Positions 9,640 through 18,413 of a stretch of 20,371 nucleotides of DNA are shown here, one piece after another (the first letter of the stretch is position 1; every line of letters starts with the position of its first letter). The stretch comes from Jimgerdemannia flammicorona (Eukaryota > Mucoromycota > Endogonomycetes > Endogonales > Endogonaceae), in NCBI GenBank assembly GCA_003990745.1, contig RBNI01001925.1, positions 1 through 20,371 of the forward strand, in the 5' to 3' direction. The translations under genes and the position numbers were made by a program. The notes beneath the pieces are model-generated. The model made no database searches and had not been told where the DNA came from. It saw only the letters and a list, made by a program, of their open reading frames with translations.

Positions 9640-10761
9640 TCCTTCACTTGCTGGAGTGGTTCCTCAGATGATATCTTGGACTGCTTGCTCGAGCTCTATG
9701 TCTTGATCCATTTCTTCAGCTTGGCTTTCTGTGGTTGTTTCCATCTGCTTTTCCACTGGATTCTTCTTGGGTCTTCCTGGTGGTCTCTTGTAGAGTTCCT
9801 TGCGAACATCCTTCTTGATGGTCAGAGCAGGATAGGCCTCCCATTCCTCATCTGAGTCTCTAATTTCCTTGAAGGTAATGATGTTGGCTTGCTCCTTATT
9901 TCTAGTAGTAGCATTACTTGGCTGGGCCTTGCACTTGGTTTCACTCATACATTCATATGAGTAGTGGCCTTCTTCTCCACAGCTGTAGCAGGTACCTTTC
10001 TTCTTATCTGAGGTGGTGGCAAACTTCTGAATTGGGCGGCGATCTCTTCCTCTGATTTCTTTTACCACATCTCCTAGGTGAGCAGTCATTTTGGCGAACT
10101 GCTTGGCAAGTTCTTCCATAGGATCACTGTTTCTCTGTTATTCTGTAGCTCTTGGCTGAGGTGGGTTTCGATTGATCATAGTGGTAGGGATTACACTAGT
10201 TGGCTTGGGTGCTTTGATTCTAACACCAGTAACTCTTTCCATTGTGTGGTCTTGTGGATGTCTGGCTATCCAATATCGCTGAGCATAGGTGACCTTTTGT
10301 GCCAGATCCAGGACTACTGGTGATGAGCAGATGGCCAAGGCTATCTCTGGGTGAACTCCTTTTATGAAGGTTGCTTCAGCTACTTGGTCTTGGATGGCAT
10401 CAGCATAATCTGCAAGGATTATCTGATATCAGATTCTTGTGAAGAATGTATTTGGGTCCTCGCTCATTCCTTGATATGTTGTATTGAGCTAGTCCTTCAG
10501 GGCTTGCTTGATCTCATCTATGTAATAGGTATTCTGGAGCCAGGTCTTCTGTGCATTCAGTATAGCATCGGCATCATTTCCTGCATGGGTTGTGGCTGTG
10601 AATGCTGCTCTTGCAGGTCCTCATAGGCTGTAGGGCATGAGGGCTACTTGCTGTCCTGCAGTTAAGGTCCTAATGGCAGTATACTGCTCGAAATCGTCTA
10701 TGAAGGTGACAATTGATTCATCTGAAGTATATCTATGAAATACAGGTAGTCTTATGTCCAT
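9640..10761 (-). pseudogene. Gag region with CCHC zinc knuckle
   Basis: The N-terminal part reads like a retrotransposon capsid (helical, with ALKD, PNTFFTRI and WIARHP segments). A nucleocapsid knuckle of the form C-X2-C-X4-H-X4-C follows (CYSCGEEGHYSYEC, 9949-9990), with a basic stretch before it (RGRDRRP) and a PPGRPKK tract after it. Gag packages the element RNA in a particle, and the knuckle binds nucleic acid. Four stops (10621, 10489, 10429, 10138) break it, and a fifth at 9664 separates it from the protease part. The ATG at 10759-10761 lies about 100 bases inside the 5' LTR. Confidence 0.8.
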
Positions 10762-10840
10762 TTTGTCTGATTGTGTTGTGTGAGTTCTTATGGTAGTGAT
10801 TGTTTGTTGTTCAGCTTGAAAGTGAGGGATTCATCTTGAA

Positions 10841-10860
10841 TCACCAGCCAATGGGCACCA
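10841..10860 (-). promoter_or_regulatory. Putative primer-binding site of element B
   Basis: On the minus strand, three bases after the end of the 5' LTR, the sequence begins TGGTGCCCATTGG. A leading TGG pairs with the CCA 3' end of a tRNA, as expected for minus-strand DNA priming. Which tRNA it matches was not determined. Confidence 0.6.
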
Positions 10861-10863
10861 AGT

Positions 10864-11334
10864 TGTAACGTAGCAGATGCTTAACCTTGTAAGTATGTCA
10901 GATTTCTATATCTTGAATTCTTGATCTTCTTTGACTCCACAGAGTCCTCCATATACAGGGGTGGGTGAGTTCGAAGTGTATCTGCCTACAGGCTTACTAG
11001 TTCCTTTGCTTTCTCTTTGCTTTAAACTATTTCGATCTGAGGTTTATTCACTCTAGGATACTGGGTTATTTATACAGGTTTGCTAGCTATGTGATGGCTA
11101 AGTTATGCAGCTAAGTTTATGAGTCATTTAGTAAGTGTTGAGACTTTTTGACATTGTCTAAATGCTATACTATATCGGGTCATCGATTTCGCAAGTGTCG
11201 AGATATTTTGACATTGTCTAAATCGGAGACTTAGCTAACTATAAGACTATACTATACTGGGAATCAGATTCAGGTACTGCAATCAAATGTCTAATTCCTC
11301 TGATTCATATTACTAATTTAGATTGACCGTCACA
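10864..11334 (-). repeat. 5' LTR of element B (promoter LTR)
   Basis: This is the partner of the LTR at 4614-5084, with the same length and the same TG...CA ends. Because the element runs on the minus strand, this copy is the upstream LTR that would drive transcription. The same TATA-like box lies at 11065-11075 and the two U3 repeats at 11133-11163 and 11193-11223. Differences from the other LTR are almost all C/T or G/A. Confidence 0.95.
11065..11075 (-). promoter_or_regulatory. TATA-like box of the 5' LTR
   Basis: The minus strand reads GTATAAATAAC. It is identical in the left LTR (4815-4825) and nearly so in the diverged LTR fragment on the plus strand (TATATAAATAAC around 16681), while neighbouring bases differ. 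This conservation between copies supports a core promoter role. The transcription start is inferred to lie a few tens of bases downstream. Confidence 0.55.
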
Positions 11335-11338
11335 GTAA
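11335..11338. repeat. Target site duplication, right copy (GTAA)
   Basis: GTAA follows the CA end of the right LTR and matches 4610-4613, supporting integration of the element as one unit. Confidence 0.8.
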
Positions 11339-12011
11339 TTAAACCTCAGTAAATCAGTTTATCAAAATAAAATAACAACTATCTTTAAGAGATTAAAGAG
11401 TTTAAAAAATAATATAACTATCTTACATATAAATATTTTGAGTTTGAGTTAATAAATATCACTTATTATAAAAAAATAAAAAATCTACAATCAGATAGTT
11501 AAGAACTGAGATCAGTATTTAGAAACTATATAAAGCTAATATAATATCTAAACTGAATAATTAATGATATATTGAACAACTAATTATATAATCTAACAAA
11601 TAAATGGTATTGAGATAAACTCTGTCAGAAAAACTGCTTTTAGATAAGAAGAAGTAAAGGTTTCTGTAAGTAATATGTACTAAAAGTAACTGAGATACTA
11701 TAATATATATTATAATAAATAAATTAATATCTATATAACAACTTATAAAGTTTGATATTTAATAATTCTATAAACTTTTATAGCATATACTTATTTCAAC
11801 CCTTAAGTCTTTATGGTAATGATTTATAGATATATCTTAATTTTCTAATTTTAATTATAATATATTTATATCAATATATACCTTTTTTTATTTATTTGAT
11901 TGTTTAAATTTAGATTGTTTGACTAAATTAATAGCTTTCATATTCTTATTTTGAAGTATTGAAGAAAAAAAGTTTATAATATTAAATACTAACTTATATA
12001 TGTATATTGTA
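11339..12011. other. AT-rich stretch without a recognisable gene
   Basis: No coding frame, RNA gene or repeat with a partner was recognised. Composition and lack of CpG match the AT-rich blocks at 1-4609 and 13990-16457, so it is likely decayed transposon sequence that was split by the insertion of element B. Confidence 0.5.
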
Positions 12012-12440
12012 ATGCAACTCCGCCTCAGAAGCGCTTACAAGAAATTGGTTTAACGGCGGTGGGGTATCAGATATATTGGAACGTGTGCGGTCGGTTTACT
12101 AGAAGCGGAGTAGGCACTGGAAATACGTGTACTCGGGTGAGGTACGCGGAATACGGTTGTACTTGGACTTGGGTGAACGGCTGAATACTGTGGTCTTGGA
12201 GCACACGGAATTCGGAATTCGGATAAAGGACACTCGGTTGAGCTAAATTCAGGCGATAGGCGGAAACCTCATAATAATATAGAGATTCATGGCATAATAC
12301 TTTAACAACTCTACTCAATCTATTGCATAGGAAAAAACAGACGAGTTATTAGCATAAGATCGTAATAAGCATAGTGCATATTGTTTATAATGCTGTTTGC
12401 ACTTTTAAATAAATAATGGTACATGTGTTCCACACAAAAT
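12012..12440. other. Start of the GC-normal island; no supported gene
   Basis: Composition changes sharply near 12012 to ordinary GC with many CpG. A minus-strand frame of 83 codons (12067-12318) is open but shows no domain or start context, and is not called as a gene. A short direct repeat (ggaattcggaattcgg) lies near 12209-12224. This stretch is downstream of the gene at 12443-12976 and could hold its 3' untranslated part. Confidence 0.45.
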
Positions 12441-12442
12441 GT

Positions 12443-12976
12443 CTATTCAAAGTCGTGGAATCGGAACTGAAAGCGAATCAAACGCATATCGGGATCCTTC
12501 GAAGACCAGTACACCGAGGGGTTCGCCTTTGTAATGATGTGGTCCACACTGAGCTGGCCCCTATTCACCATTGTCACGAGATCCTGCTTAAATCTTTCGA
12601 ACTCCGCTTCTGACTCGTCAAAGCGCTCATCAACGAAATCCCAGAAAGTTCCCCAGTTCAGCCTCTCGCAATCTCTGCGTTCTACGGATTTGAGTTTCTT
12701 CAACATCTCTTTTCGATTCTTACTGTCCGCGGGGCCTTTTGCCGTGGCCGCCACCAGCCTCTCCGGCTCTGAGTTTGAGAACCGCAAATCAAGCACCACG
12801 AAGCTGCCCCAACGTCTTCGGTTCTTCACTAGGACTTTGTCGTGGATCATCTGGATGAAGCGCACAATGAACACACCGTACACGTGTATCATGGGGTGAA
12901 GGCGGGATACTTCATCTTCAGGAGGTTCGCGAGATCGCCGTTTTGAGGCACGACGGTGAGAGAATGTGTTGCCCAT
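12443..12976 (-). CDS. Hypothetical protein, 177 residues
   Basis: This is an uninterrupted frame with CpG-containing, ordinary codon use, unlike the surrounding decayed sequence. The protein begins MGNTFSHRR, which fits the N-myristoylation pattern (Gly at 2, Ser at 6), then a basic stretch (residues 8-17), a region with IHVYGVFIVRFIQMIH, a mixed charged middle (ERRDCERLNWGTFWDF) and an end rich in Phe and Arg. No signal peptide, convincing membrane span or known domain was recognised. A TATA-like cataaataaag lies about 30 bases upstream of the ATG on the minus strand. A second open frame (12889-13107) overlaps the N-terminal end in another phase, so the true start could be further upstream with a splice or frameshift. 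It could be a lineage-specific gene or a surviving fragment of a larger one. Confidence 0.5.
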   Translation of the reverse strand: MGNTFSHRRASKRRSREPPEDEVSRLHPMIHVYGVFIVRFIQMIHDKVLVKNRRRWGSFVVLDLRFSNSEPERLVAATAKGPADSKNRKEMLKKLKSVERRDCERLNWGTFWDFVDERFDESEAEFERFKQDLVTMVNRGQLSVDHIITKANPSVYWSSKDPDMRLIRFQFRFHDFE

Positions 12977-13092
12977 GCGCTGGGTGAAATTTTCGCGACT
13001 TTATTTATGTCAAAATTTGATACCAAACTGTTTTGACCATGGCCCACCTTCCTGGTTCTATTTTTCCCTCTATTAATCTTCTGACCCGATTT

Positions 13093-13153
13093 TTTAAAGG
13101 GTTGCATATCGATTAAAAGCCCTTATCTTTTAAAGAGTTGTATAGCGATTAAA
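13093..13153 (+). repeat. Imperfect 35-bp-spaced direct repeat
   Basis: Two copies of a roughly 26-bp unit lie at 13093-13118 (tttaaagggttgcatatcg...) and 13128-13153 (tttaaagagttgtatagcg...), matching at about 22 of 26 bases. They lie upstream of the hypothetical gene on the minus strand, so they could be promoter elements or a duplicated remnant. No known binding motif was recognised. Confidence 0.6.
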
Positions 13154-13303
13154 GGAGGAGACCAGATTTTAGAACGGCATGCACGAACTCACAATTTTTG
13201 AAGTTGACCACTACTCTTCAGGAATGAAGTAACACCCACTGTGCCATTTGCATCAAGTCAATTGATTTCACTGTCCGTTCACATAACTCGTCATTGTTTT
13301 GGT

Positions 13304-13573
13304 CATTTTGCAGTCCGTCGTCATCATTTTGCAGTCCGTCACGAATGTTTTACAATCTCATTTTGTAAATTTGCCAACCGACATCATCCTTTCATCGGTT
13401 ATGAATGTTCTGCGATCTATTGTTGCCGTTAGGCAGTTCTTCACCATTTTGCACTCCATCACCATTTTTCCGTTTTGCATTGTTTTGCTGTCCTCGGCAG
13501 TCTGTCGTCGTTGATTTGCCTTGTTTTTCAGTCCATCGGCGTTCATCGGCGTTGTTTTGCAGTCCGTCGTCAT
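13304..13573 (+). repeat. Degenerate minisatellite around a gcagtccgtc core
   Basis: The string ttttgcagtccgtc occurs at about 13306-13319, 13327-13340 and 13555-13568, with diverged versions between them (gcactccatc, cagtccatcggc, ggcagtctgtcgtc). The stretch is rich in TTTTG and GTC words and looks like a decayed short-unit repeat array. Long open frames here in several phases come from the composition and are not called as genes. Confidence 0.6.
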
Positions 13574-13711
13574 TATTTTTACCAGAGTATGGCGTCACAT
13601 TCGGGGTCCATGTTTCCACCACTCCGAAATTCACCATTCCCCCTCCGCAGTCCACCGCAGCCCACAACCGCAGTCCACCATTCCGAAATTCACCATTCTC
13701 ACTGCAGTCCA

Positions 13712-13831
13712 CCACTCCGAAATTCACCACTCCGAAATTCACCACTCCGAAATTCACCACTCCGAAATTCACCACTCCGAAATTCACCACTCCGAAATTC
13801 ACCACTCCGAAATTCACCACTCCGAAATTCA
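13712..13831 (+). repeat. Tandem array of eight exact 15-bp units
   Basis: The unit ccactccgaaattca is repeated eight times without a mismatch. A single exact copy lies at 13619-13633 and a one-base variant (ccattccgaaattca) near 13679-13693. As 15 is a multiple of three and the unit has no stop in any of the six frames, every frame shows a five-residue repeat. The exactness suggests recent expansion, or sequence too short to be a target of the mutation process that affects the transposons. Confidence 0.93.
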
Positions 13832-13857
13832 CCATTCCCACGGCAGTCCACCATCCA

Positions 13858-13955
13858 GTCCACGTTCGCTCGTCCAGGCCACGTCCACCCATATAGTCCG
13901 CGTTCGCTCGTCCAGTATCCACTTTCGCCCATCCAATCCACGTTCACTCGTCCAG
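13858..13955 (+). repeat. Three spaced copies of a 20-bp unit
   Basis: Copies at 13858-13877, 13896-13915 and 13936-13955 share the form (g/a)tcc(a/g)cgttc(g/a)ctcgtccag, spaced 38 and 40 bases apart. They continue the minisatellite-like character of the region. No function is apparent. Confidence 0.75.
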
Positions 13956-13989
13956 TCCACCATTATCCCATTGACCTCCGGTGCCGCCC

Positions 13990-14388
13990 AGTTCACGTGG
14001 AATCCATTCTCAATTATTGCTCAAATATATTATCTATTCCCTCAAATTACAGTGCATTGAATGTGCTTTATTTAAAAAGTATGTTAATGTAAATATATCA
14101 ATGTAAATCAAGCAATATTCTTTTCAATATAATGAAATACCCTTAACCATGGAAGAAAAACATGTTGAAATTAAATTAAAATAAAATAAATATCTATATA
14201 TTGTGATATAAATATGTGAAGCTACTCAACTTAGAAGGAATGATATTATATTCTGTGATAACTACTTTCATATATCATTATTGATAAATTAATATGATAG
14301 CTAAATAGTATCATCTGATGACTTGGTCTGATTCATTCCCCAACTCTTATAACGTGGATATGTGATCAATAATAGAAGTATAACAAAT
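13990..14388. other. Return to AT-rich sequence, no gene
   Basis: The GC island fades over about 13990-14060 and AT-rich, almost CpG-free sequence resumes (one CpG noted near 14353). No coding frame was recognised. Confidence 0.5.
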
Positions 14389-14572
14389 TGTTACATATCT
14401 ATAAGCCACTGAAATTTCAACAGAAATTCCTATGAAAATTCTTTATAGAAATTCCAACTAGCAGTCATAGTTATCTAAAATAGTATAAATGTATATGAAT
14501 ATATTCAGTGTACTATATTTAATCATAGCCTTAAATATGTATAATACTCTCTATACTGAGTATATTGTAACC
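14389..14572 (+). repeat. Candidate short LTR, about 184 bp
   Basis: The stretch starts TGTTACAT and ends TTGTAACC, giving a near-perfect terminal inverted repeat (TGTTAC with GTAAC). It has a TATA-like tataaat at 14484-14490 and ends in a CT-rich, TACTGAG-type tail like those of small Ty1/copia LTRs. No second copy, primer-binding site or pol domain was found, so it may be a solo LTR, the start of a decayed copia-like element, or a chance pattern in AT-rich DNA. Confidence 0.3.
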
Positions 14573-16457
14573 TTAGAGAACTTTCAGATCTGACTTGTTA
14601 ATAATTCTGAGCCTAATTAACTTAAGATATAAGTATAATAATTCTATCAGTATAAGAACCCAAAAGCAATATCTGGACTCTACTATAATAGATAATTAGA
14701 ACTCAGTACTTTCTTGAGAACTCAGAACTTAGAGCCAATAGTTATCATTGACTATTTATAATATATTAATTCTATCAGTATATAGTTTATTATATATAAG
14801 AAGAAACTAAAAAAATTTATATAATTCTATTTTAAGCCATTGGTTACATTATTTAAACATTAAAAATTCTCAAGTAGTAGCCTTATAATACTTTTTAAAA
14901 TAAGTTCTATTTATTATACAAACTACTACTCTACTTCTCCAAAGGTTTATATCTTTATAGCTATTAAGAAAACTTACTTCTACTCAGATATCTCTAAGCA
15001 TCTAAACTTCTATATTGAGGATCTGGAACATTTATCAACTACTGTCAAATTATTATATAATAACTAAAAAAACTTTTGACTAATTAGTTTTTTAATATAA
15101 ATATAAAATTAATTAAAGACTTTAATATGAAACAAAGAGCAAGACTTTTAAAACCTTATTTAAAAAGAACTTCTAACTATTAGACAAATTAAGAAGACTC
15201 TTTAGATCTATCAAATCTTATTATATATATTTTCCAAGCTATTGCATATTTTTAAGATATTATTCTTCAAGATATTATATATCTTTTAAAAGAAGATTCA
15301 ATTAGATAAAGCAGAAATATATATATTCAACTTTATTAAATATAATTATATTTGAGTTATATAAAATAGAAGATCCTAAATTTACTCTATCAGAATTTCT
15401 CACTACTCTTCTATAAGATAACTAAAAAGATTATCTTATAAACTTTATAATAATTTTTAAAAGATTATTTATTATTATTGAAATATCAGAAGAAATAACT
15501 AAAACTACTCACTATTTAGTTAGTTAGTTATTATACTATATTATATAAAAATTACTTTAAAAGATTTTAGATATTACTTAAAAGAAAAGAGAACTTATTC
15601 TAAATATAGTTCTTCAGAATTATCAATTGAAAAAGAAGAGACTATAAAATTTATTAGTTTTCTATTATCTTTTAATTATTTAAAAATGATAAAAATAATT
15701 AATCTAACTTTTACTTTATTAATACTTAGTCTACTCTTCTATAATTTAAGAAATAAATAGTTAAATTATAGATCTTACTAATTGAAGATTATACCATTTT
15801 ATTAATACTGATAAATATTTTTAATCTATATTTAGTTAGTTAGTAACTTTATTATTATCAACTACTATTTATAATAAATCTTACTTAATATAATCTAGCT
15901 TCTAATAGTATTATTTATCAATATTATAACTTATAAATATTTTGTTTAGTTTAATTTTATAAATATTCTAATCTTATTTTTATTGATATTAACTTTACTA
16001 TTATCAACTTATTACTATTAGTTATTATTATTAATAACTTTATTATTATTTTTATTAAATAGTCTTACTTAGTAAGAATTATTATACTACAGTTTAGCCT
16101 AATTTATATAAATAATTCCATAGACTAGAGTTAATAAATCTTAGTTTAATTTACTATAATAAAGTATAAAAAACTTTAAAAAATTAAAATGAAGTTCTAG
16201 AGAATAAGATAACTATATTGAATAATAGATACTTAAAGTTTAATTTAATAAACTTTCTTATTATTATGATATATGAATAATAGAGTATAATCAGATAATA
16301 TAAACACTATAGTTATTAGTTTATATTGTGAAATACTTAAGAAGAAAAAAGAGGCAGTATTGTTTATTACTAGTTTATGTACTTTTATATATATTGATAA
16401 TATCTTACAAAATGACATTGTTAGGCTGCATCACTATATATGAAGTTACTATAACTA
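14573..16457. other. AT-rich stretch, no recognisable gene
   Basis: Nearly two kilobases of AT-rich sequence without a supported open frame, RNA gene or domain. Runs of TTATTATTA-type words are common around 15830-16060. It is most likely transposon sequence mutated past recognition. No CpG was noticed. Confidence 0.5.
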
Positions 16458-16458
16458 A

Positions 16459-16723
16459 TATGATAGTTGATCTAAATTAGGAACAAGAATCAAGAGAATT
16501 AGACATTTGATTGTAGTACTTGAACTCAATTTCCAAAATAGTATAGCCTCATAAATAGTAGTCATTTCACAAATATGAAGTTTTCACAAATGTTAACTTT
16601 TCACAAATGTCTAGAATTCATACTTGTGAAAAGTGACTAACAATATAGTCATAACTTAGCCATCTTATAGCTAGCAAACTTATATAAATAACTCAGTATC
16701 TTAGAGTAAATAAACCTCAGATC
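16459..16723 (+). repeat. Diverged, truncated LTR of the element B family
   Basis: Read on the plus strand, this matches the minus (sense) strand of the element B LTR: an early block (gaattagacatttgat, with tagtatagcctc) and a late block (cataacttagccat, tagctagcaaact, the TATA box around 16681-16690, gtaaataaacctcagatc). The middle differs and carries its own repeats (ttttcacaaatg at 16581-16592 and 16598-16609, and a 10-bp inverted repeat 16596-16605 with 16625-16634). Similarity stops at about 16723, where the LINE 5' region begins. The LTR is therefore cut after its promoter. Confidence 0.8.
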
Positions 16724-16794
16724 AATACCATTCACATTATATACACTCTTATAACATACTTTCAAGCTGTTTATTAAAGAAAGGTACTAAGATC

Positions 16795-18411
16795 ATGGCA
16801 ACTAATGAGTAAGCTGATATGCATACTAGGTCAGATGTATCTGGGGCCTTCAACTGGCAATATGTTAGATAAGGGTATGGATTGGGGATGGGCTCTTTTG
16901 GTGGTCCAAGTGGGCAGGACAGCTTGGGCAGTAGAAGTGACACTGGAGGAGAGGCAGGAGGGCAGAGGGGGAGGAGCTTTGCTGAAATGCTGAAGAGTGG
17001 AGGATGGTCTATTGGATCTCAGGGAGGTCAGGCAGGAGAGAAGGGAAAGTAGAGAGAAGAGAAAGCAGAGAGTTCAGCCTCTAGGCTGGCAGGTGGAAGG
17101 GCTGGTGTAGTAGCAGCTGGGGGTAGGGGAGAGACTACTGATAGTGGTATGACTGGGAATCTGGAAAAAATCCAGATGTAACTGCTGATGGAAGCTGGGC
17201 TGATGGGACCAAAGTGGAAGAGGGACCTGGCTGATGGTGTGATGGGGCTGGCAGTGGCACTGTTACTAAAGAAGTTGATCTTGGAGTTTGTAGCAACCTT
17301 GTACTTCTGGAGCTTGGCAGTGGCTGCAAGGATAGTCCTGGGGATTATCTCAAAGCAAGTGGTGGGAGCTGCCTCAGTAAAGTTCCTGAAGGGACTAGAG
17401 GGAGTTGAAGTGGGTTTTGAGGAGATAGGCTCACTGAAAGAAGCATTGAAGACTGGCATAGCTGTAGGTAAGGTAGTGGTCTCTATGGTACACTATCTGA
17501 GGTGGGACCCCAGAGTAGTTCAGTTGCTGGTGAAGGGGGTACCTACTGTGATGACAGTTGAGACAAGGAGGAGGGTTGAGGAGGTAATGTTGGAATATGG
17601 TGAGGTGGTGGATATTGGATTCCAGATGTGGGAGAGGACCACTTTCAGAACTGGAGATATGGATGTTAGGGTTTGGCTGGCTGAGAGAGAGGCCACAGGA
17701 AAGGCAAGTGATTGGCCTTCAGTAATGTTATTGGGGGTCTTCATTTGTAAGGTGTCAATGGTAAAAGGGAGTGAGGAGGAGGAGGAGGAGGATCTATTGG
17801 AGGTACTGGAGGAGATAAGTGAAGCAGTGGAGCAGAGGACAAAGGTATGGAAGATATATGTAGAGTCAATACATTTGGAGATTGTGAATGGGAAACATAT
17901 TTGCACTGATAAGAGGTAGTGGGAGAGGGCTCAAGGGCACAAGAGGCAGAGGGAGTTGTTGGTAAGTATGGCTAAAGGGGCAAAGAAGAATGCTGGTGAC
18001 ACTGAGGAGTCTGGGGGAGCCAAAGCAAGTGTCTGGGCTAGTAAGGGAGGAGGGGAGGTGGAGGAGAGCCTAAATGGGACTGGAAAGATGCTGTACAATG
18101 ACCCTTATGTGTATAGTATATTCGAGGTCTGGGAACAAGTCTTGGAGGATACTCTCTCCCTTATCAGGAGGGGTCTAGCAGTGAAGAGCAGAGTGGCAGA
18201 GGATGTGCTAATGTGCAGTACCCAGAGAGTATACTTTGGAGTTTCTGATATGGTAAAAAGAGGATACATGGGGGCAGTTGGTGAGGATGAGCTGGTGGAT
18301 GTTCTAGAGGAGAAGTGGGATGAGACTATGAGTGTAGGAGCAGATACCACAATACTGAATGCTGGAAGGCCAGCAATACTAGGAGGGAAGGAGGTGGAGA
18401 ACCTACTGTGA
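16795..18411 (+). pseudogene. LINE ORF1 (gag-like), first part
   Basis: A single frame runs from an ATG in good context (gatcatggc) at 16795 to TGA 18409-18411, about 538 codons, with internal stops at 16810, 16870, 17050, 17179 and 17917. The N-terminal part is rich in Gly, Ser and Arg with an RSFAEML segment. The middle has a long hydrophobic and charged region, then an acidic run of glutamates (about 17776-17796) followed by EVLEEISEAVEQ, likely a coiled coil. No CCHC knuckle was found. ORF1 products of LINEs bind RNA and form the particle with ORF2. Assignment rests on position upstream of the endonuclease and matching composition, since the sequence family itself was not recognised. Confidence 0.6.
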
Positions 18412-18413
18412 AT

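Larger units (their letters stand above)
5577..10761 (-). pseudogene. gag-pol polyprotein of element B, broken
   Basis: A single reading frame runs from an ATG at 10759-10761 (MDIRLPVF) through gag, protease, dUTPase, reverse transcriptase and RNase H. After a one-base shift near 6803-6811, integrase continues in another frame and ends at TAA 5577-5579. Premature stops lie at 10621, 10489, 10429, 10138, 9664, 9226, 9133, 8998, 8776, 7534, 6928, 6696, 6558 and 6441 (lower coordinate of each codon). Protein similarity continues across every one, so they are mutations and not gene borders. Gag and pol share a frame with no stop that looks original between them, suggesting a single fused polyprotein, or a separation lost by mutation. 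The start at 10761 is the first plausible ATG before the conserved gag text. The frame extends further upstream only through a stop. Confidence 0.88.
4614..11334 (-). mobile_element. Complete-length Ty3/gypsy LTR retrotransposon carrying a dUTPase (element B)
   Basis: The 6721-bp element is flanked by equal 471-bp LTRs and a GTAA duplication, with a primer-binding site inside the right LTR and a polypurine tract inside the left one, which sets its orientation to minus. The coding order is gag, protease, dUTPase, reverse transcriptase, RNase H, integrase, then a small third frame. Integrase after RNase H places it in Ty3/gypsy (Metaviridae). The integrase ends with a GPY/F-type region and no chromodomain was seen. 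The 14 premature stops and one frameshift make it unable to produce its own proteins now. The LTRs differ at 31 positions by my count, nearly all transitions. It is inserted in AT-rich sequence beside the older element A. Confidence 0.95.

Noticed and set aside
8471..9855. Plus-strand open frames of 80-181 codons rich in Ser, Leu and Phe
   Set aside because: They lie antisense to the clear gag, protease and dUTPase text and read as shadows of it.
5577..10761. Using the fact that every premature stop is one transition from Gln, Arg or Trp as proof of RIP
   Set aside because: Any stop codon can be reached by one transition from such codons, so this alone is not informative. The LTR comparison is the real evidence.
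12067..12318. 83-codon minus-strand frame
   Set aside because: No domain, start context or neighbour supports it. It is in the island but too short to call.
13392..14092. Several overlapping long open frames on both strands with HSEIH, TPKFT, LRNSP, VNFGV and GEFRS repeats
   Set aside because: All come from the 15-bp repeat, which has no stop in any frame. No frame has a domain or a credible start, and six-frame openness is the expected artefact.
14573..16457. TA- and TTA-rich runs as a satellite or origin of replication
   Set aside because: No regular unit or origin motif could be supported. General AT richness explains the runs.
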